NCBI GenBank assembly: GCA_003344405.1
Contig: NOWV01000019.1
Span: 496,001-560,000 of the forward strand
Origin: Trichoplax sp. H2
Taxonomy: Eukaryota > Placozoa > Uniplacotomia > Trichoplacea
Direction: 5' to 3'
Length of the DNA: 64,000 nt
Both the position numbers and the translations under genes were made by a program. Below, piece by piece: positions 51,201 through 63,747 of this stretch. Position 1 is the stretch's first letter; each line of letters begins with the position of its first letter. Under the pieces are notes generated by a model. It was not told the origin of the DNA, made no database searches, and worked only from the letters and a program-made list of their open reading frames with translations.

Positions 51201-54200
51201 AGTAGAAAGTTTTCGCCATTCAAGTGCAGGTTTGAATAAGCCTTACATGATTAAAATTAATTACTTATCGCAGATTCACAAAATTACTTAAGCTTGCAAT
51301 AAATGTGGCCTACTGTAGAAAGTTCCGTTTAGAATATATTTTTATGGCGAACTAACTATTTAAAGCTAATCAAGCAATAATTATGACCTACTGTGGAGAG
51401 TTTCGGATATGATATACGGTATATATAGTATTATGATGGACTAAACGTTTAAATGTAATTTTGTAATAATGATGACTTTCTTTAGACAATTCTGGTTATA
51501 ACGTATGACATATAAATTATTACGGTAGATTAATCATTTAAAGCTAGTTTTGCAATAATTTTGGCTTACTATATCGAGAATTTCGGTTATATGCATAATG
51601 TACGATATATAGTATTATGGTAAACTTAACATTTAAATCTAATCTTGCAATAATTGTGACTTACAGTATACTTACAGCAGAGAATTCCCATAAAATATTC
51701 ACTTTCGTTAGACCAGTGATCAGTTGTACTCTAATAATGTAATGATTGGTACTAAAAGAGTTATTGCTAATGTTAAAGGATGAATTGTTAACAATCATAA
51801 CAAAATTATTTTAACCATAGTAAATTATAGAAGTGACGAAGATGAAGGCTACGATACTAAATTTGCTGATGATATTGATGTAGATCGAGGTCTGTAAAAT
51901 TTATTCTTTAAATCTAATTTTTATTTTGTATTTAATCTAATAGCCATGTTCATTTGCTAGTTTTAGAAACAGATTTTGCTTTAAACAAAACTTAGTCTCA
52001 CCTATCAGATTATTTCGATTTAATATACTAACATTATCTTTTAAAGTTACCGTAGCTATAAAGTATATTATGATTATTGTGATACTTTGTATTCGCCTAA
52101 TTGACAGCGTTATTAAACTAAATTCAAAACCTTACATTAGATATTATCTGCAGTAAGCGTATAAAGGATATTATCGTTTTAATTCATTCTTCAGATCGTG
52201 ATTCATCCATGGAACAAGCGAATGTATCTTACGAGGACAGCCAAGTTTCCAACCATGTTTTGCGGTCTGTAGGAGGTGTTAGTGGTGTTGAAATTGGCGA
52301 AGAAATAAAATTATCCACAGCTGATGATATCCAAGAAAAAAGTGCCTTAAGTTTAAGCCCAGTTCAGCAAGATAGCGATTACTTTAATGACTCTGATGTG
52401 ATTCAAGACAGCCCAGGGATAACTAATGAGAGCAATCCAAATCTTCAATTAGCAGCTCAAGACTTGACACATACTACCAATACAGCGGACAGCTCTACAA
52501 TAAACGAAAGCGATCCAGAAAATTCTGCTTTAAATAAATTACACCTATCTGATGATCCCCTATTAATCTTAGAATTAGTTATAAAAGAAGCTGAAGTAGT
52601 GGAGGAGGAGATTACTATAACAAATGAGCCAAATGTTGAGATAAATGAAACAGAAGCCGTTGGCACAATCCCGGAGAAAAATCATGGCCAGAATCATTCC
52701 TCACCGATAAACACCTCTAGAAGTGATGATATAGCCAACGCAGAAGTAGCTGAAGATGCATTAGTAGGTTTTTATGAAGAAGATATCAGATCAAGTATTG
52801 AAGCTACGGCAGATATAAGCGAAGCCGCTCAAGACAATAATGCAACAACGAAAATGAATGAGAATGGAGATAATCTTTCCATCGCTAAGACCACTTCCAC
52901 ATCCACTACAGACCCTAGGCGAGTTTATAGCCAACCTAATGTTAATAATGTTGCTGCAGCTAAATTCTACTATGATCCTGCACCTAATGTAAAGAGGGAT
53001 CGCAGTGTATCGGATCTCCGGTGTACAATTTTTCCAATAATGAAGCCAGGTAGAGTACTGTTTTAATTTGTAGGTTTTAATGCAGAGAATTTCATTTTTT
53101 ATTGCTAATATTTTTACCTTTTCGATTCTTTCTTTATTCTACCGACGCTGATAAAAAACGATGATGACTATAGCTGCAACTGGATACCCACAAAAGTCGA
53201 TTACTATTTTAGCTAATAAAACTAATTGCTTCAAGTTAAAAGAAGCTCCAGGTGTCCAACTTACAATAACACCATCTTGCTTTCAGATTGATACCAGTGC
53301 TACTATATCTGTATTTTATGCCGATCCACCTTATAATAAAGGCCTGAATAGCGGATGTATTCAAATGGCTCCTATAGTTCGAATAAAATGCGATGATATT
53401 ACAGGGCAACAGTCAACACGATTCCCTTTTTCATTGCAAATTCCCGTGCCTCTTGCTGAAGAAATTTGCCTATATTTGTCAGTCAAGAAAATTAATGAAT
53501 TGCCTGTACAAATTTTGCATCGACGCCATGAGCCTGATAGTGAATGGGAATTACTGGATTCTAAATTTACCTACTTTGTTAATGATCATTCGTGCCCATG
53601 TATTAGTTTTAATATGCATTACTTTGCTGATGTAACATTTGTCTTGGACGATGTTTTATCTACAATGCAACAAATATCGCAGGATACATTTCCAAGTTTT
53701 CAGCAACACATACGATTATGGAGTTATGTCTCTTTACCAAGAAAAGGGTCCACTCGGTCTATCATGAAGTTGATTATCGCTAAAACTGGGCTGGGACATA
53801 TTAGTATTTTGGATGCTATTGAAAATAATCCCAATTTTATACCATTAGAGGCAACAGGATTAGATGATTTCGTCGTTCGCAATGGATCTTATCGCCTTCA
53901 CTTTGTACCTATATCTTCAGCTTGTGGGCTAATAGAAGATTTTCCAGTTTATACTGCTTTCGATTGGAATAACAGAAATTACTTTGCATTTGACATTAAA
54001 TGCCGTTTAAAAGATCCAGCATCTAATAATGGTAACTTGGGAAAATTATGTCTTTCCCAAGTCAGCGAGGAACGTACTGTTCACGAATGTAATCTGATCA
54101 TGGTAAGGTCGACCAGTAGAACTCAACAGATTGCCATTTCTTAAAAATTTTTAAACTTTCATACTAGGAAAAGTACTGGTATAGCTCTAATATATTTCAA

Positions 54201-54827
54201 TTTTTTTAGCCTCAAGAGGTTACTACTTCGCTGGAATTAATACAATCTCCACCGCCTGAAGTCGAAGGTTTGTCGTGATCTCGTAGTTAATCGGATATAC
54301 ATATGATATATTAATGGGACGTTTTCTGCAGATGATTATAGATCAAATTTATAAATTAAATTCTTTAATAATTTTTCCTTGCAGAAGTTGCAGGTGAAGA
54401 TTTAAAGTCCCATTTGGAATTTATTGCCTCCCAAAATATTGACTTGGACAAGTTAGCAGCTAAATTAGATAATGCGGTTAGGCTTAGTGAAGCCGGTCGT
54501 AAACTTAAGTCGAAGAGCGATAAAGTCAGAGTCCTCCTAAAGATTTGGAAAGAGAGTAATGAACCTAAAGCTAACCTAAACCAATTAACTAAGGCTCTAG
54601 GTGCTATGAACAAAGGAGATGTTGTCAAAAGAATCGGTAAGTTATAATTTAATTTTGTAGAGTCAGTATTACCGCCAATTGATTTTATCAATTAATCAAA
54701 ACTCTTCAAATTAATCTGTAAGCCAACTTGCCTAAGTCTGTAATTTTTCTTTCCATAAATTATAATAGCTGAAACACAAGCCGATCTATTTGCTCGCCGT
54801 AAGAAAGCTAAAGAAACTATTGTGTAA
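48212..54827 (+). CDS. NB-ARC STAND NTPase with C-terminal ZU5-UPA-Death module, 7 exons
   Basis: Exons: 48212-50798, 51821-51889, 52195-53049, 53174-54102, 54210-54267, 54385-54636, 54769-54827; 4809 nt, 1602 residues, phases agreeing throughout. Residues 1-390 are helical and unrecognised. NB-ARC follows: Walker A GLAGVGKSS near 403, Walker B FLLIYDNAD near 523, sensor LLTSRY, and a DLPLAL motif near 600. A winged-helix-like segment comes next. Residues about 870-1170 form an acidic, Ser/Asn-rich, probably disordered linker. Residues about 1178-1320 are ZU5 (LTITPS, TISVFYADPP, APIVRIKC, FPFSLQIP), and about 1325-1480 UPA (HIRLWSYV, YRLHFVPIS, GKLCLSQV). Residues about 1500-1583 fit a Death domain (LDKLAAKLD, VRVLLKIWKES, ALGAMNKGDVVKRI). 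Known relatives use these parts for nucleotide-driven assembly (Apaf-1, NLRs) and death-adaptor recruitment (PIDD, UNC5). The combined role is inference, as is the single-gene model. Confidence 0.85.
51311..51690. repeat. ~80-95-bp diverged tandem repeat, five units, in intron 1 of the NB-ARC gene
   Basis: Units start at about 51311, 51389, 51477, 51567 and 51662 with TACTGTAGAAAGTTCCG-like sequence. They share a later TTTAAA.CTAATCTTGCAATAA-like block. A separate ~57-bp direct repeat lies at about 50878 and 50935 in the same intron. Confidence 0.8.
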
Positions 54828-56814
54828 GAAATGATTAAGTTACTTCTAAACACAAAATGGAGAACTGAAATAGTCAAGAGTGTAAATTTTATGTTAAAGA
54901 ATATTTGATTAGATAATATTAGCTTTATTATAAATAATTATATTACCAGATCTGTATGAATTTAAAGAAAGACGATATTTTCAATTTTGTGATCATATGC
55001 TTGGCTATAATCTACCTAAATTGATCATGATTGCTTTCGATTAGCATGTTTTAGCTTCGTCAATCATCATGTATAATTTATTTCATTATACAGTACATTT
55101 CACATTTTAGAATTTAATACTTTAATATTATGCATCAAGGCATTCTTGTAAAGGTAAAATCTATTTTCTGATCCTACACTCAAAATAATTTGTAATTGAT
55201 ACTTAATAATCTGCGTACGTCATTGATCTCTTGAAACAGTCTATCAAATATGAAATTTTTAATGAAATACAAGGATTATATTTATAATTTTCTTCTTCGC
55301 ATCTCATTTATTTCATTAAAATTGTTCAACATGTTCATTTTCCCTCAAGTAACGATATACTGAAATTAAGCAAATAAATTAAATTTTGCTATTAATTGCT
55401 ATGATAATTGTAAAAATGTAAGTAGCCAGCAAAGTGTATGTTTTGAATCATTCTTTGTTAGCATCAATAGCTGGATAATGTTGATATTTGGCGTGAGATT
55501 TTAACCGATGACTTCAATTTTCGGCCTGATTTGGTAATTTATAAAGTGCATGTATGCAATTGTTTCACTGCTGCTACTGCAGCCATATTTTCGCAAATTC
55601 GTATATTTATAAATTGATAATAATAAACGATATTAAATAATACATCAGATTAGTCATCAGCTTCAGATTTATTTTCCACTAATTGAAAATTCTCATAAGA
55701 TAGCAAATATCTCTTATACGAGCATTTCTTTATTGAAAACATTTATAATTTTCGATATTATAAACGCGATACAAATTATAAAGGATTAGTTAGTAAAATT
55801 ATGCTATCAGCGGTATGTTTTCTAGGCTACACACTTTATAATTGAATTGTAGTCATAATGCAAAAACTACTATATATATCATGTCTAAAGCCCGATCCGG
55901 CTATTATGTATAATTATATTATAGCCGGGATTCAGGCTTTAGCCGAGACATATAGACGTATAATGTTATTAAATTATGAAAATGAACTCAAATATTTATC
56001 TTGAAGCCTAACCCTTAGTTACTAAAGGTTGCTAAAGTAAGAATTTTAGCAGCAATTTAGGATGCGCTGTTTTTTCTAGCAACAAAATTATAGATATTAT
56101 TCATTGAATAGAAATATCAGGGGCGAAACCATCAGTAATTATAATCCAATTATCCTTATCAAGCCTAGAAAGCATACAATATACTATATAGTAGAAGTAA
56201 CGCGCATGAATTCAATGTGTAATAAAGTTCCGTCTGTGGTAATAGGCAATTACAATCTTTACTTGCGATTAGTTATTACATACTAAGCTAATTTTTTTGG
56301 ATATAAATTAATTATTAGTAACTGCAATACACATTTTTAATTAATATTTAAATAGATCTCGAACGTATTAGAAGTGGTCTAGAAATTTTTTAATAATACT
56401 ATTTATAATCTAGTAAAAGAAACTTGCTTTAGAAATAGTAGTATCGATATTTATAATTTTATTATTAACATACTACCGCTGCGAATGTATGCTTTACAAC
56501 TTGATTCAAACCAAGTCGTTAGGTTAATATGTTCTTGACTAAAGTTCATGACATTTTAAATACTATTCATTTATACCTTGTTTAATAAAGAACGCTTGTC
56601 ATGATGCTAATTCTGTTATGCAATCACATCGAACGCTACTATAAATATAATTAGACAAGTAACGTTTTAACTGACATAGTATCAGGTTAATCTTTCTGAA
56701 AGCTCATCTTGAATATGAAACTGCCTAAATGTTATCGATAGCCATAGTCGGTAGATACAATACCACTATAAGTTCGGATCTATATAATTTAACTATGGAC
56801 TATATATATCAGTC
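54828..56814. other. Intergenic region downstream of the NB-ARC gene
   Basis: AT-rich, with no gene recognised. It holds one palindromic element near 55884-55943 and a related single arm near 56820. Confidence 0.45.
55884..55943. repeat. MITE-like imperfect palindrome
   Basis: The arms begin CTAAAGCCCGATCCGGCTAT and end ATAGCCGGGATTCAGGCTTT. They pair with few mismatches around an AT-rich loop. A partial relative (TCTAAAGCGGATTAGCTACG) is found at about 56813. Confidence 0.75.
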
Positions 56815-57245
56815 TAAAGCGGATTAGCTACGCTATTAGCATCTGAATGATCTACATTTTTCGTAACTGGATGATCTATACTATTAGAGTATGAGCGATC
56901 TGCATCTTTCAGAAGCAGGATATCCATGTTGTTAATCTATGAATGATTAGCATCGGTCGGAAGTGAATTATTTAGGCCATTAATATACGAACGAATTACT
57001 TATTTCGAAAGTGGATTATTCATGGAATTGGATGGATTATTTATGCTGTTTAGATATGAATGATCTGCATCTTTCGGAAGCGGATTATTTATACTGTTAG
57101 TGTATAAATGATCTGTATATTTCGGGAACGGATTATCTTTGCTGTTAGCATATGAGTGATCGACATTTTTCGGAAGCGGATTATCCACGGAATTAGCCAA
57201 TGAATCATACACATTATTTAGATATGGATTATTTGTGCCGTTTAG
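56815..57245. repeat. 48-bp minisatellite, about nine units
   Basis: The block TGATCTGCATCTTTCGGAAG or a variant recurs every 48 bp, clearly at 57061, 57109 and 57157 and more diverged upstream. On the minus strand 48 bp keeps a frame open over about six units, giving a 16-residue repeat NSxxNPLPKxxDHSYx. It lies just 3' of the receptor gene's stop codon, so it may be 3' UTR, a separate coding exon or plain satellite. Confidence 0.9.
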
Positions 57246-57463
57246 ATAGGAAATGTCGACTGGAATCAACTGTAGTGATACAATAATATTCATATTATGT
57301 AGGCTAGCACTTGTAGAGTCTAGTCAAATGCAATGACTAATTTCAGGTATTACTCGGATGATCATTCAGTACCAATGTCATATTTTTAATTTTTTTATCT
57401 TCCTTAATAATTTACGTTATGAATGCATGATTTTATGTCTCAGAATTAGCTGCTGGATATAGT

Positions 57464-60400
57464 TCAGTCCAGGCTTGCAATAGCAGTGATCGCTGCTGAT
57501 ACCTTGGCTAACAATTCCTGACTTTTACATTGTCTCATCTCACTCAGGCGCATATAATTCGGTTCAGTTTTACATGAGTTGGAGTTGTCGGTGGTTTCCG
57601 ATCCATTGGCTAGAGACTTCTTGCCTTTAGATTCTTTGACCATGTTTAGGTTAATAGAATTTAGTTCAAGGTTATAAGGGTTGATGCCGTTACGGATTAC
57701 TGATGCTTTTTCTAAAAATTCCTGGCTTCTAGCTCTCTCACCAATAAGTGTTGTAGTTGATACTGTTGGAAATCTCTCATAAGCTGACAATTTCCTCGTT
57801 TTAAACGAATTTATGGATAAAGATAATAAACTTAATCATAAATCAACATTTATCATTTTATTATTTATTACAATCATAGGTAAGCATAGTTAATTAAGTT
57901 TACTTTTCTGTCAATTGCAATTTGTATACATAATAAACTTGCAAGAGCAATGAAACATCGTGTCAAGACAAGCGAGCAGAATTTTATAGATACCGATTCT
58001 GCTTTCATAATAAGTTATGAGTCCTTAATTAATTACATGGTTAGGGATGATTTAATCGACTATCTATTACAAATGCATGTATTACCTTGCCACGATTGTA
58101 TTGCTACTGGGTAAAAATTAAATTAAATTTTCGGAAGTCCACAGTAAACTGTGAATTTTATGTTAGAAAATCAGTGCCACGTCAATTACTTCATGGATGA
58201 CGATAATGACTTGGTTAATTTAAGCTTTCTTTTCTACTATGATTACATTCTAAGCAGTATGACATTTTGCAGGGCAAACTATGGTACTATAGCTGAAAAG
58301 TTGAGTGCAAAATTGGAATACTTTCTAAACGCAGAAAGCTACAAATCTTAGATTTTGGTATTTAATTTACAAGTTGCAATACCTCAGCCTCTAATGAACT
58401 AATGTAGTGGTTTAAGCGCTGTTCTACGATTTTACTACTAATCTTAATGGCGATACTATCATATCATAGATTCACAGCCTGATATGAAACGGAAGTATAT
58501 CGTTACAAAATCAATGCTCGCGATAAACTTTCTTCGATGACTATGAAATCACTACCGCTATCATCAGACCATTTAGACAATGATAGCAATTAAAAAAAAT
58601 TCGGTTTCCGGCAATAAATGATAACACATGATTCTACATTGGAATGGTACCGCATGCAATCTGGATGGTACGGCCTGATGAAGCAGTAGATGGTGCGAGC
58701 CACCAGCGCCATCAACATAATCTGATCTTGTGAAATTCAAACTGCATAATCTGCTATGCTTATTCGGTTTCCAGCTGTTCCTTCCAATAGCCGTTATCCA
58801 TGCTAGATAATTAGTTAACAATTAAATCTTTTGGAATTGGTTTTACTTAATTTCAGCCTGATTAAATTTAAATTTAAGGAGTGCCCTTTTGGCCTCTTTC
58901 CAATGAACTGAGAAAATCCTATTTATATGGCAATTACTCAAAAGTACGCTACTGTCTGCAATGTAATCACTAATTTTTCGCTTGAAGATTATCTAAACTG
59001 TTATGATAGGCTATTGTGCTGTATATATTATATAACGCGTATTATAAAAGTAACAGAATGTAAATCAACGATGTAGCTGCTGTTAGTAATTTAATTTAAT
59101 TTCTAATAATCAGCTACTGTTGAATAAGTACAGGCATTAAAATATCGAGTATTTTAATACCATACCTCGTCATCTCAATGATCCTCCTTCACTTGAGAGT
59201 TGTATATTATTTTCATGGCAAACGAAGATAGGGTTATTATTTTTATCGCTGACTCCATTTTCTAATGCCAAAGATTGATTGTAATTATTTGCTGGTAGCG
59301 GAATCATTAACAAACGCGCATATTAAACCCCAAATATTGGAATAAATAGCGGGAGTGTAAATATTTGCTAATAAAAATGATCATCAAAACATTTCGGAAG
59401 ACACATCCAATCTACTATCTAATTTAAAGTCTACTAGATGTTTCCTTACGTTAAAATAACTCAAATTCTAAGCAATCAACTAAATTTTTCCTAACAAGAA
59501 CTAAATATACCTTCATGAATTGATGTGTCACCACTGTTAGAATAATTAACTGATTCTTGATTGGCGCTAGTAATCGAGATGTTGCTGCGTCTTCGTGGGA
59601 AGCGATGCCGATATTTTCTACGATGTATTGACTTGCTTGTAGGATAGATCTTATTTTTTGACGTTCTGATGATAGCGCAAGTTATGAACAGCATAAAAAT
59701 AAGTCCGCCAATACACCCGGCAATGATACCACCAGTTCTTGCTGAGTCTAATATGAATATGGATAATATCCGTCTATAGATACTACTACATTTACTTAAA
59801 AAAGTGATAAGCAAAGTATAGTTTACATAAATTGCGCTATCTAGAATACGACATAGAATTACCGGGAACAAGCTCGGCATTGTTAATGGAAATCTTTGAA
59901 AGCATAAATATACTATTTTCAGAAGAGCGAAAAGAAGTTGTTGCTAGACCGACTACTTCCACCTGTAAAGTGCAATTAGTGATTTGTAAAGCTGATTTCT
60001 GATCCCGATAAATTTTGTTTTAATATTTAAATTAGCAAAGTACATTGGAAAAGTATTACAAATACGATAAATATTGCTCTGAAAATAGACTATTTGAAAA
60101 ACTAATAGAATGACTTTTATTATGACATCAGCCATAGCTGCACGAATTTGAAACTTACATAAAAATCTTCTTGCGCGAAAAAGTTATGAGATTGCCAGTT
60201 AATAGTTTTGTTCAATTCTAGATTAATAATCAGCATATCTAGAAGCACATGATTCTCTGCTGAATATAATTGGCGATATCGTACGATGATGCGATCGATG
60301 AGAACATTTTGTACTTGGAATGATATTTGAACCTAAATTTGAAATATATTGTTTTATAATAGGCCAAGAATCGATTAGGATTTAATTCTATAGAATGTCC

Positions 60401-63400
60401 TAATATGTATTAACAGTATAGGTCATCATTGGTGAAAAATAATTTAATTTCTAAAGGTGGCCATGACGAAACACAAGCTCTTACAAATGGAGGTTTTTTC
60501 ATATCATGCTTTAAAACAGGACTTCTTAGTATAGCTTCTAGCGGCTTCGTAAATTTCGGAGGTCTGATGACATAAATTAGGCTACCAACTACAGTGTACC
60601 AAATATTAAATTACGACAAAGATAATCAGTTGTTAACGTTAAATTAAAGGTAAAGGTTAGATAGTGAATCAATTTCAATCAAGATATGTTCGATCTGTGA
60701 TCTTAACAGATCGGCTGCAATTGTTAAGCTTTCAAATGCAACGGCAAGAGCTATATATACGGTAAGTTATTTCTTAAATTTTGCTTAGCAAAAAATTTAT
60801 TTTTCCGTAATGTTATGCTTATAATACCGATATTTCTGTCCACAGATGAAGGGATATAATGATTTCCAGTGCTTGGTAACCAAAGCCATGACCAATTTCC
60901 CATAGGTGTCCACTTACAGAAACCGTCACAAAATATGCAACGTGTAGCTGTATCACTGCATTCTAAAATTTGTTTTAAATGGATTAATAAGACAAGGTTA
61001 GATATCTTTTATGCAACATATGGTGCACATTCTGATCTTACACATCTCCGTTGGCTATTATATTATTAAATGTTATTTGTGGTTTTTATGAATCTGCTTA
61101 TCATTATCAATGTACAGTTACGAAAGAATGGTAGCTAAGGTAGTAAGTATTGCCTGAATTGAACTTAATATTTGAGTTTTATATTGATCATCAGAATAAA
61201 GTGTTCAGTAATTAATCTATGCGGTACTCTATAATTTTACAACATTAACTGTTCGTTGATGAAGTGTAGAAGACAAGCTGGGAGTTAATTTTAGTTTTTT
61301 TTTACTTTTTTAAACTATTTACCTGTTGCAGAAACTTCGTTTCCAGCTCTAATACATCGTAATGTTGCTATACTGCTTTTCGAACATGTTGGCCCATTCA
61401 TGGTGATATTGAATGAGCATTGACTGAGTGAAGTTTCATAACCGTAGCAATGTAGATTGCTAATGTAAGAATTTGGTACCACATAGTTCATTAAGGTTAC
61501 TAAAAGATGATAATTATAAAAGGATCTGATTAATCGCTAAGATATTTTTCCTTCACGTTAGGAGAATATTGATAGTTTATAAGAATGCAATTATGTGACA
61601 ACTCATAGTTGCAAAAATTGTAGTACACCTTTACCTGAGGAAGATGAAGCAGCCAAGTAACCAAGTTGACGACAAACTACATCAGCTGCAAAATTATTCC
61701 ATCCGACGGCACAAATAACTCCATTCCTACCATTTATTTTAATATTGACATAGCCTTCTTCTGGTTTACTACCACCTCTCATAGAAACTGTGAGATGGGT
61801 TTGCGGAGTGCCGACGATAGGATCTTAATAAAATTCAATAAAAATACGACGAAGTATATCACGTTAAAACGATATCGCTTTTTTCTATCCCTAGCTGCTT
61901 TACTATTTGAAAATGCCGCACAAATGCAAATCGATCACTTTTACGTTCCATAATATATTGTACTACAGATGTTAATAAATAATCAGTGCGGTTGTCTATA
62001 ATTAACTCAAATTTTAGCATGATATCCTACCCATAAGTGAAGGCCGTGAACAAGTTATCCATAAATCTTCCGAATGAGTACATTCATTCTTGCCCCATGA
62101 TAGAATGTGGCATTGGCCAAGATTACTTGCTTTTGGATTGCAATTGAAATACCGTGTAGATGTCCATATTTGTCCTCGTCCTGGATTATCAGACACTAAA
62201 GCGCAATTATTCAATAAAATAAATGCTCATTAAAGTGTGTTTCGTTGATCGATTTTAAAAGTAACAAGTGCAAATCCAACATATACAGAAATGGTATTAG
62301 TTTAGATGCTCATGCCAGTAACAGTGGCTATCATAAACTGATCGCAATGATTAAAATTATGAAAAAAAAATAATTTGTATGCCAAATATTCTTAAAATAA
62401 TCAAATGGCCTCTAATTTATCACAATATACTAAATAATGATCTAGACCTAAATTCTATGGCACTGTGCATTTTCAAATGTTATTATAAGCAATAAGTGTA
62501 CCCCTAGCTCCTAAGACTGCTTCGTTGTACTGATGGAATTAACATATTAGCAAGAGACCAATAAATAGACGATGCTATTAAGTTTTATTATAGTATTATA
62601 TTACTAACTTGCAACCGTGCCAAATTCGCTTTCATTAGCTTGACGGCAAATTACAGAAGCCACTAATGATGTTTTATTATTTAAGCATATTGTTCCCCAT
62701 TGTTCGCGATGATAAATTGCAACTCGGCCAGAATTTAAGACTGAATAATATTTGCGAGCGATCATAATTGGATAAATACCTGTTTCATGAACAATAAGAA
62801 TAGCAAGTATTGAACTATCAAGCTTTTATTGCAATGATTCTTACGCTATCAAATACTTAGATCTACAAGTTCAGGTGTCATAAAGCATTATGTCAAGAGT
62901 ATTTGAGCAAGCAATGACTGAGCTTTAGTGCGGCTTGTTAGCTTACTGCCTAACGGGTAAGGTGGAGTATTGACTTTAGGGCGTTTGCAAGCCGTAATAT
63001 TGCATGATTGCCAACTTAGATTGGATAAGGTAGTATAGCACCATGGAGCACTACGAAGGCCTCCAGGATTTCGACAATAATTAGAAGATAAATCATCATC
63101 AGTATATAACGACGAATTATAAGGGTGCGAGTGAGGATTCTGTGAATTCCAAGATTGGCAAGAGTAGCCCTGCTTGGTAATAGATGTCTTTCCGCGATAA
63201 CCTTGTCCTCGATCACTGTAGCAATCAGTTTCTAAGGAAAATAATGATATAGATCAATTAATGCAGTTGCTTGAATAATTTGATATTCTTATGTCCCTAT
63301 CTTGTCTTGTTTAATCATAAATTGACTTTATTTAATTTACTTTTACGTTGTGCTGACTTACCGATTGGATAAACAGAGACATCATCGATGAAAATGTTGC

Positions 63401-63747
63401 TGTTATATAGGTTAATTGCAATTCCGCGTAGCAGGATCTAAGACATTTCATTAATGATTAATAGATTGGTAATTTTTAAGTTATTATCATGATTACGTTT
63501 CACTAGTAGCTATTACTCTAGATTTTATCTTGCAGACATAGCTAAACATTTAAGTCTATAGATTTAAAGATTTGCTGTAACGCTGTCATTTTGTATTTAT
63601 TGCGATTAACATCATTTCAATTAAATATGTGTTATTCTTATTCTTACTCTGTAATCTGCATGTTCGGGACGAAATCGTATTAATAACTTTTGCCAGATTT
63701 TTCTTGAATTTTGCTTTGGAATAGTTGTAATTAAGTATAAAGTTGTG
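57464..63747 (-). CDS. Transmembrane MAM-kringle-SRCR-SRCR-MAM receptor, 5' end beyond the window
   Basis: Exons in transcript order: 63747-63648, 63437-63362, 63231-62947, 62779-62609, 62195-62031, 61823-61635, 61499-61323, 60962-60828, 60588-60485, 60332-60159, 59962-59863, 59747-59511, 57783-57464; about 743 residues, phases agreeing. First two exons: end of a MAM domain (IFIDDVSVYP). Exon 62947-63231: a complete six-cysteine kringle (DCYSD, SCQSW, NYCRNPGG, PWCYTT, CNITAC). Then two SRCR domains of two exons each (WGTIC, VICRQ, GQCH, CTHSEDLWITC; then DVVCRQLGY, LHCYG, SQCSF). A second MAM-like domain spans four exons. Exon 59511-59747 holds the membrane segment (GIIAGCIGGLIFMLF) and a basic stop-transfer patch (RRKYRHRFPRRR). 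The cytoplasmic tail has NYSN and YMRL tyrosine motifs and a repeated SQEFLEKA/SQELLAKV element. Likely a cell-surface recognition or scavenger receptor; ligand unknown. Confidence 0.88.

Noticed and set aside
58573-58821. 82-codon minus-strand frame inside the last intron of the receptor gene
   Set aside because: The flanking exons 59511-59747 and 57464-57783 join in phase without it, and it lacks recognisable motifs.
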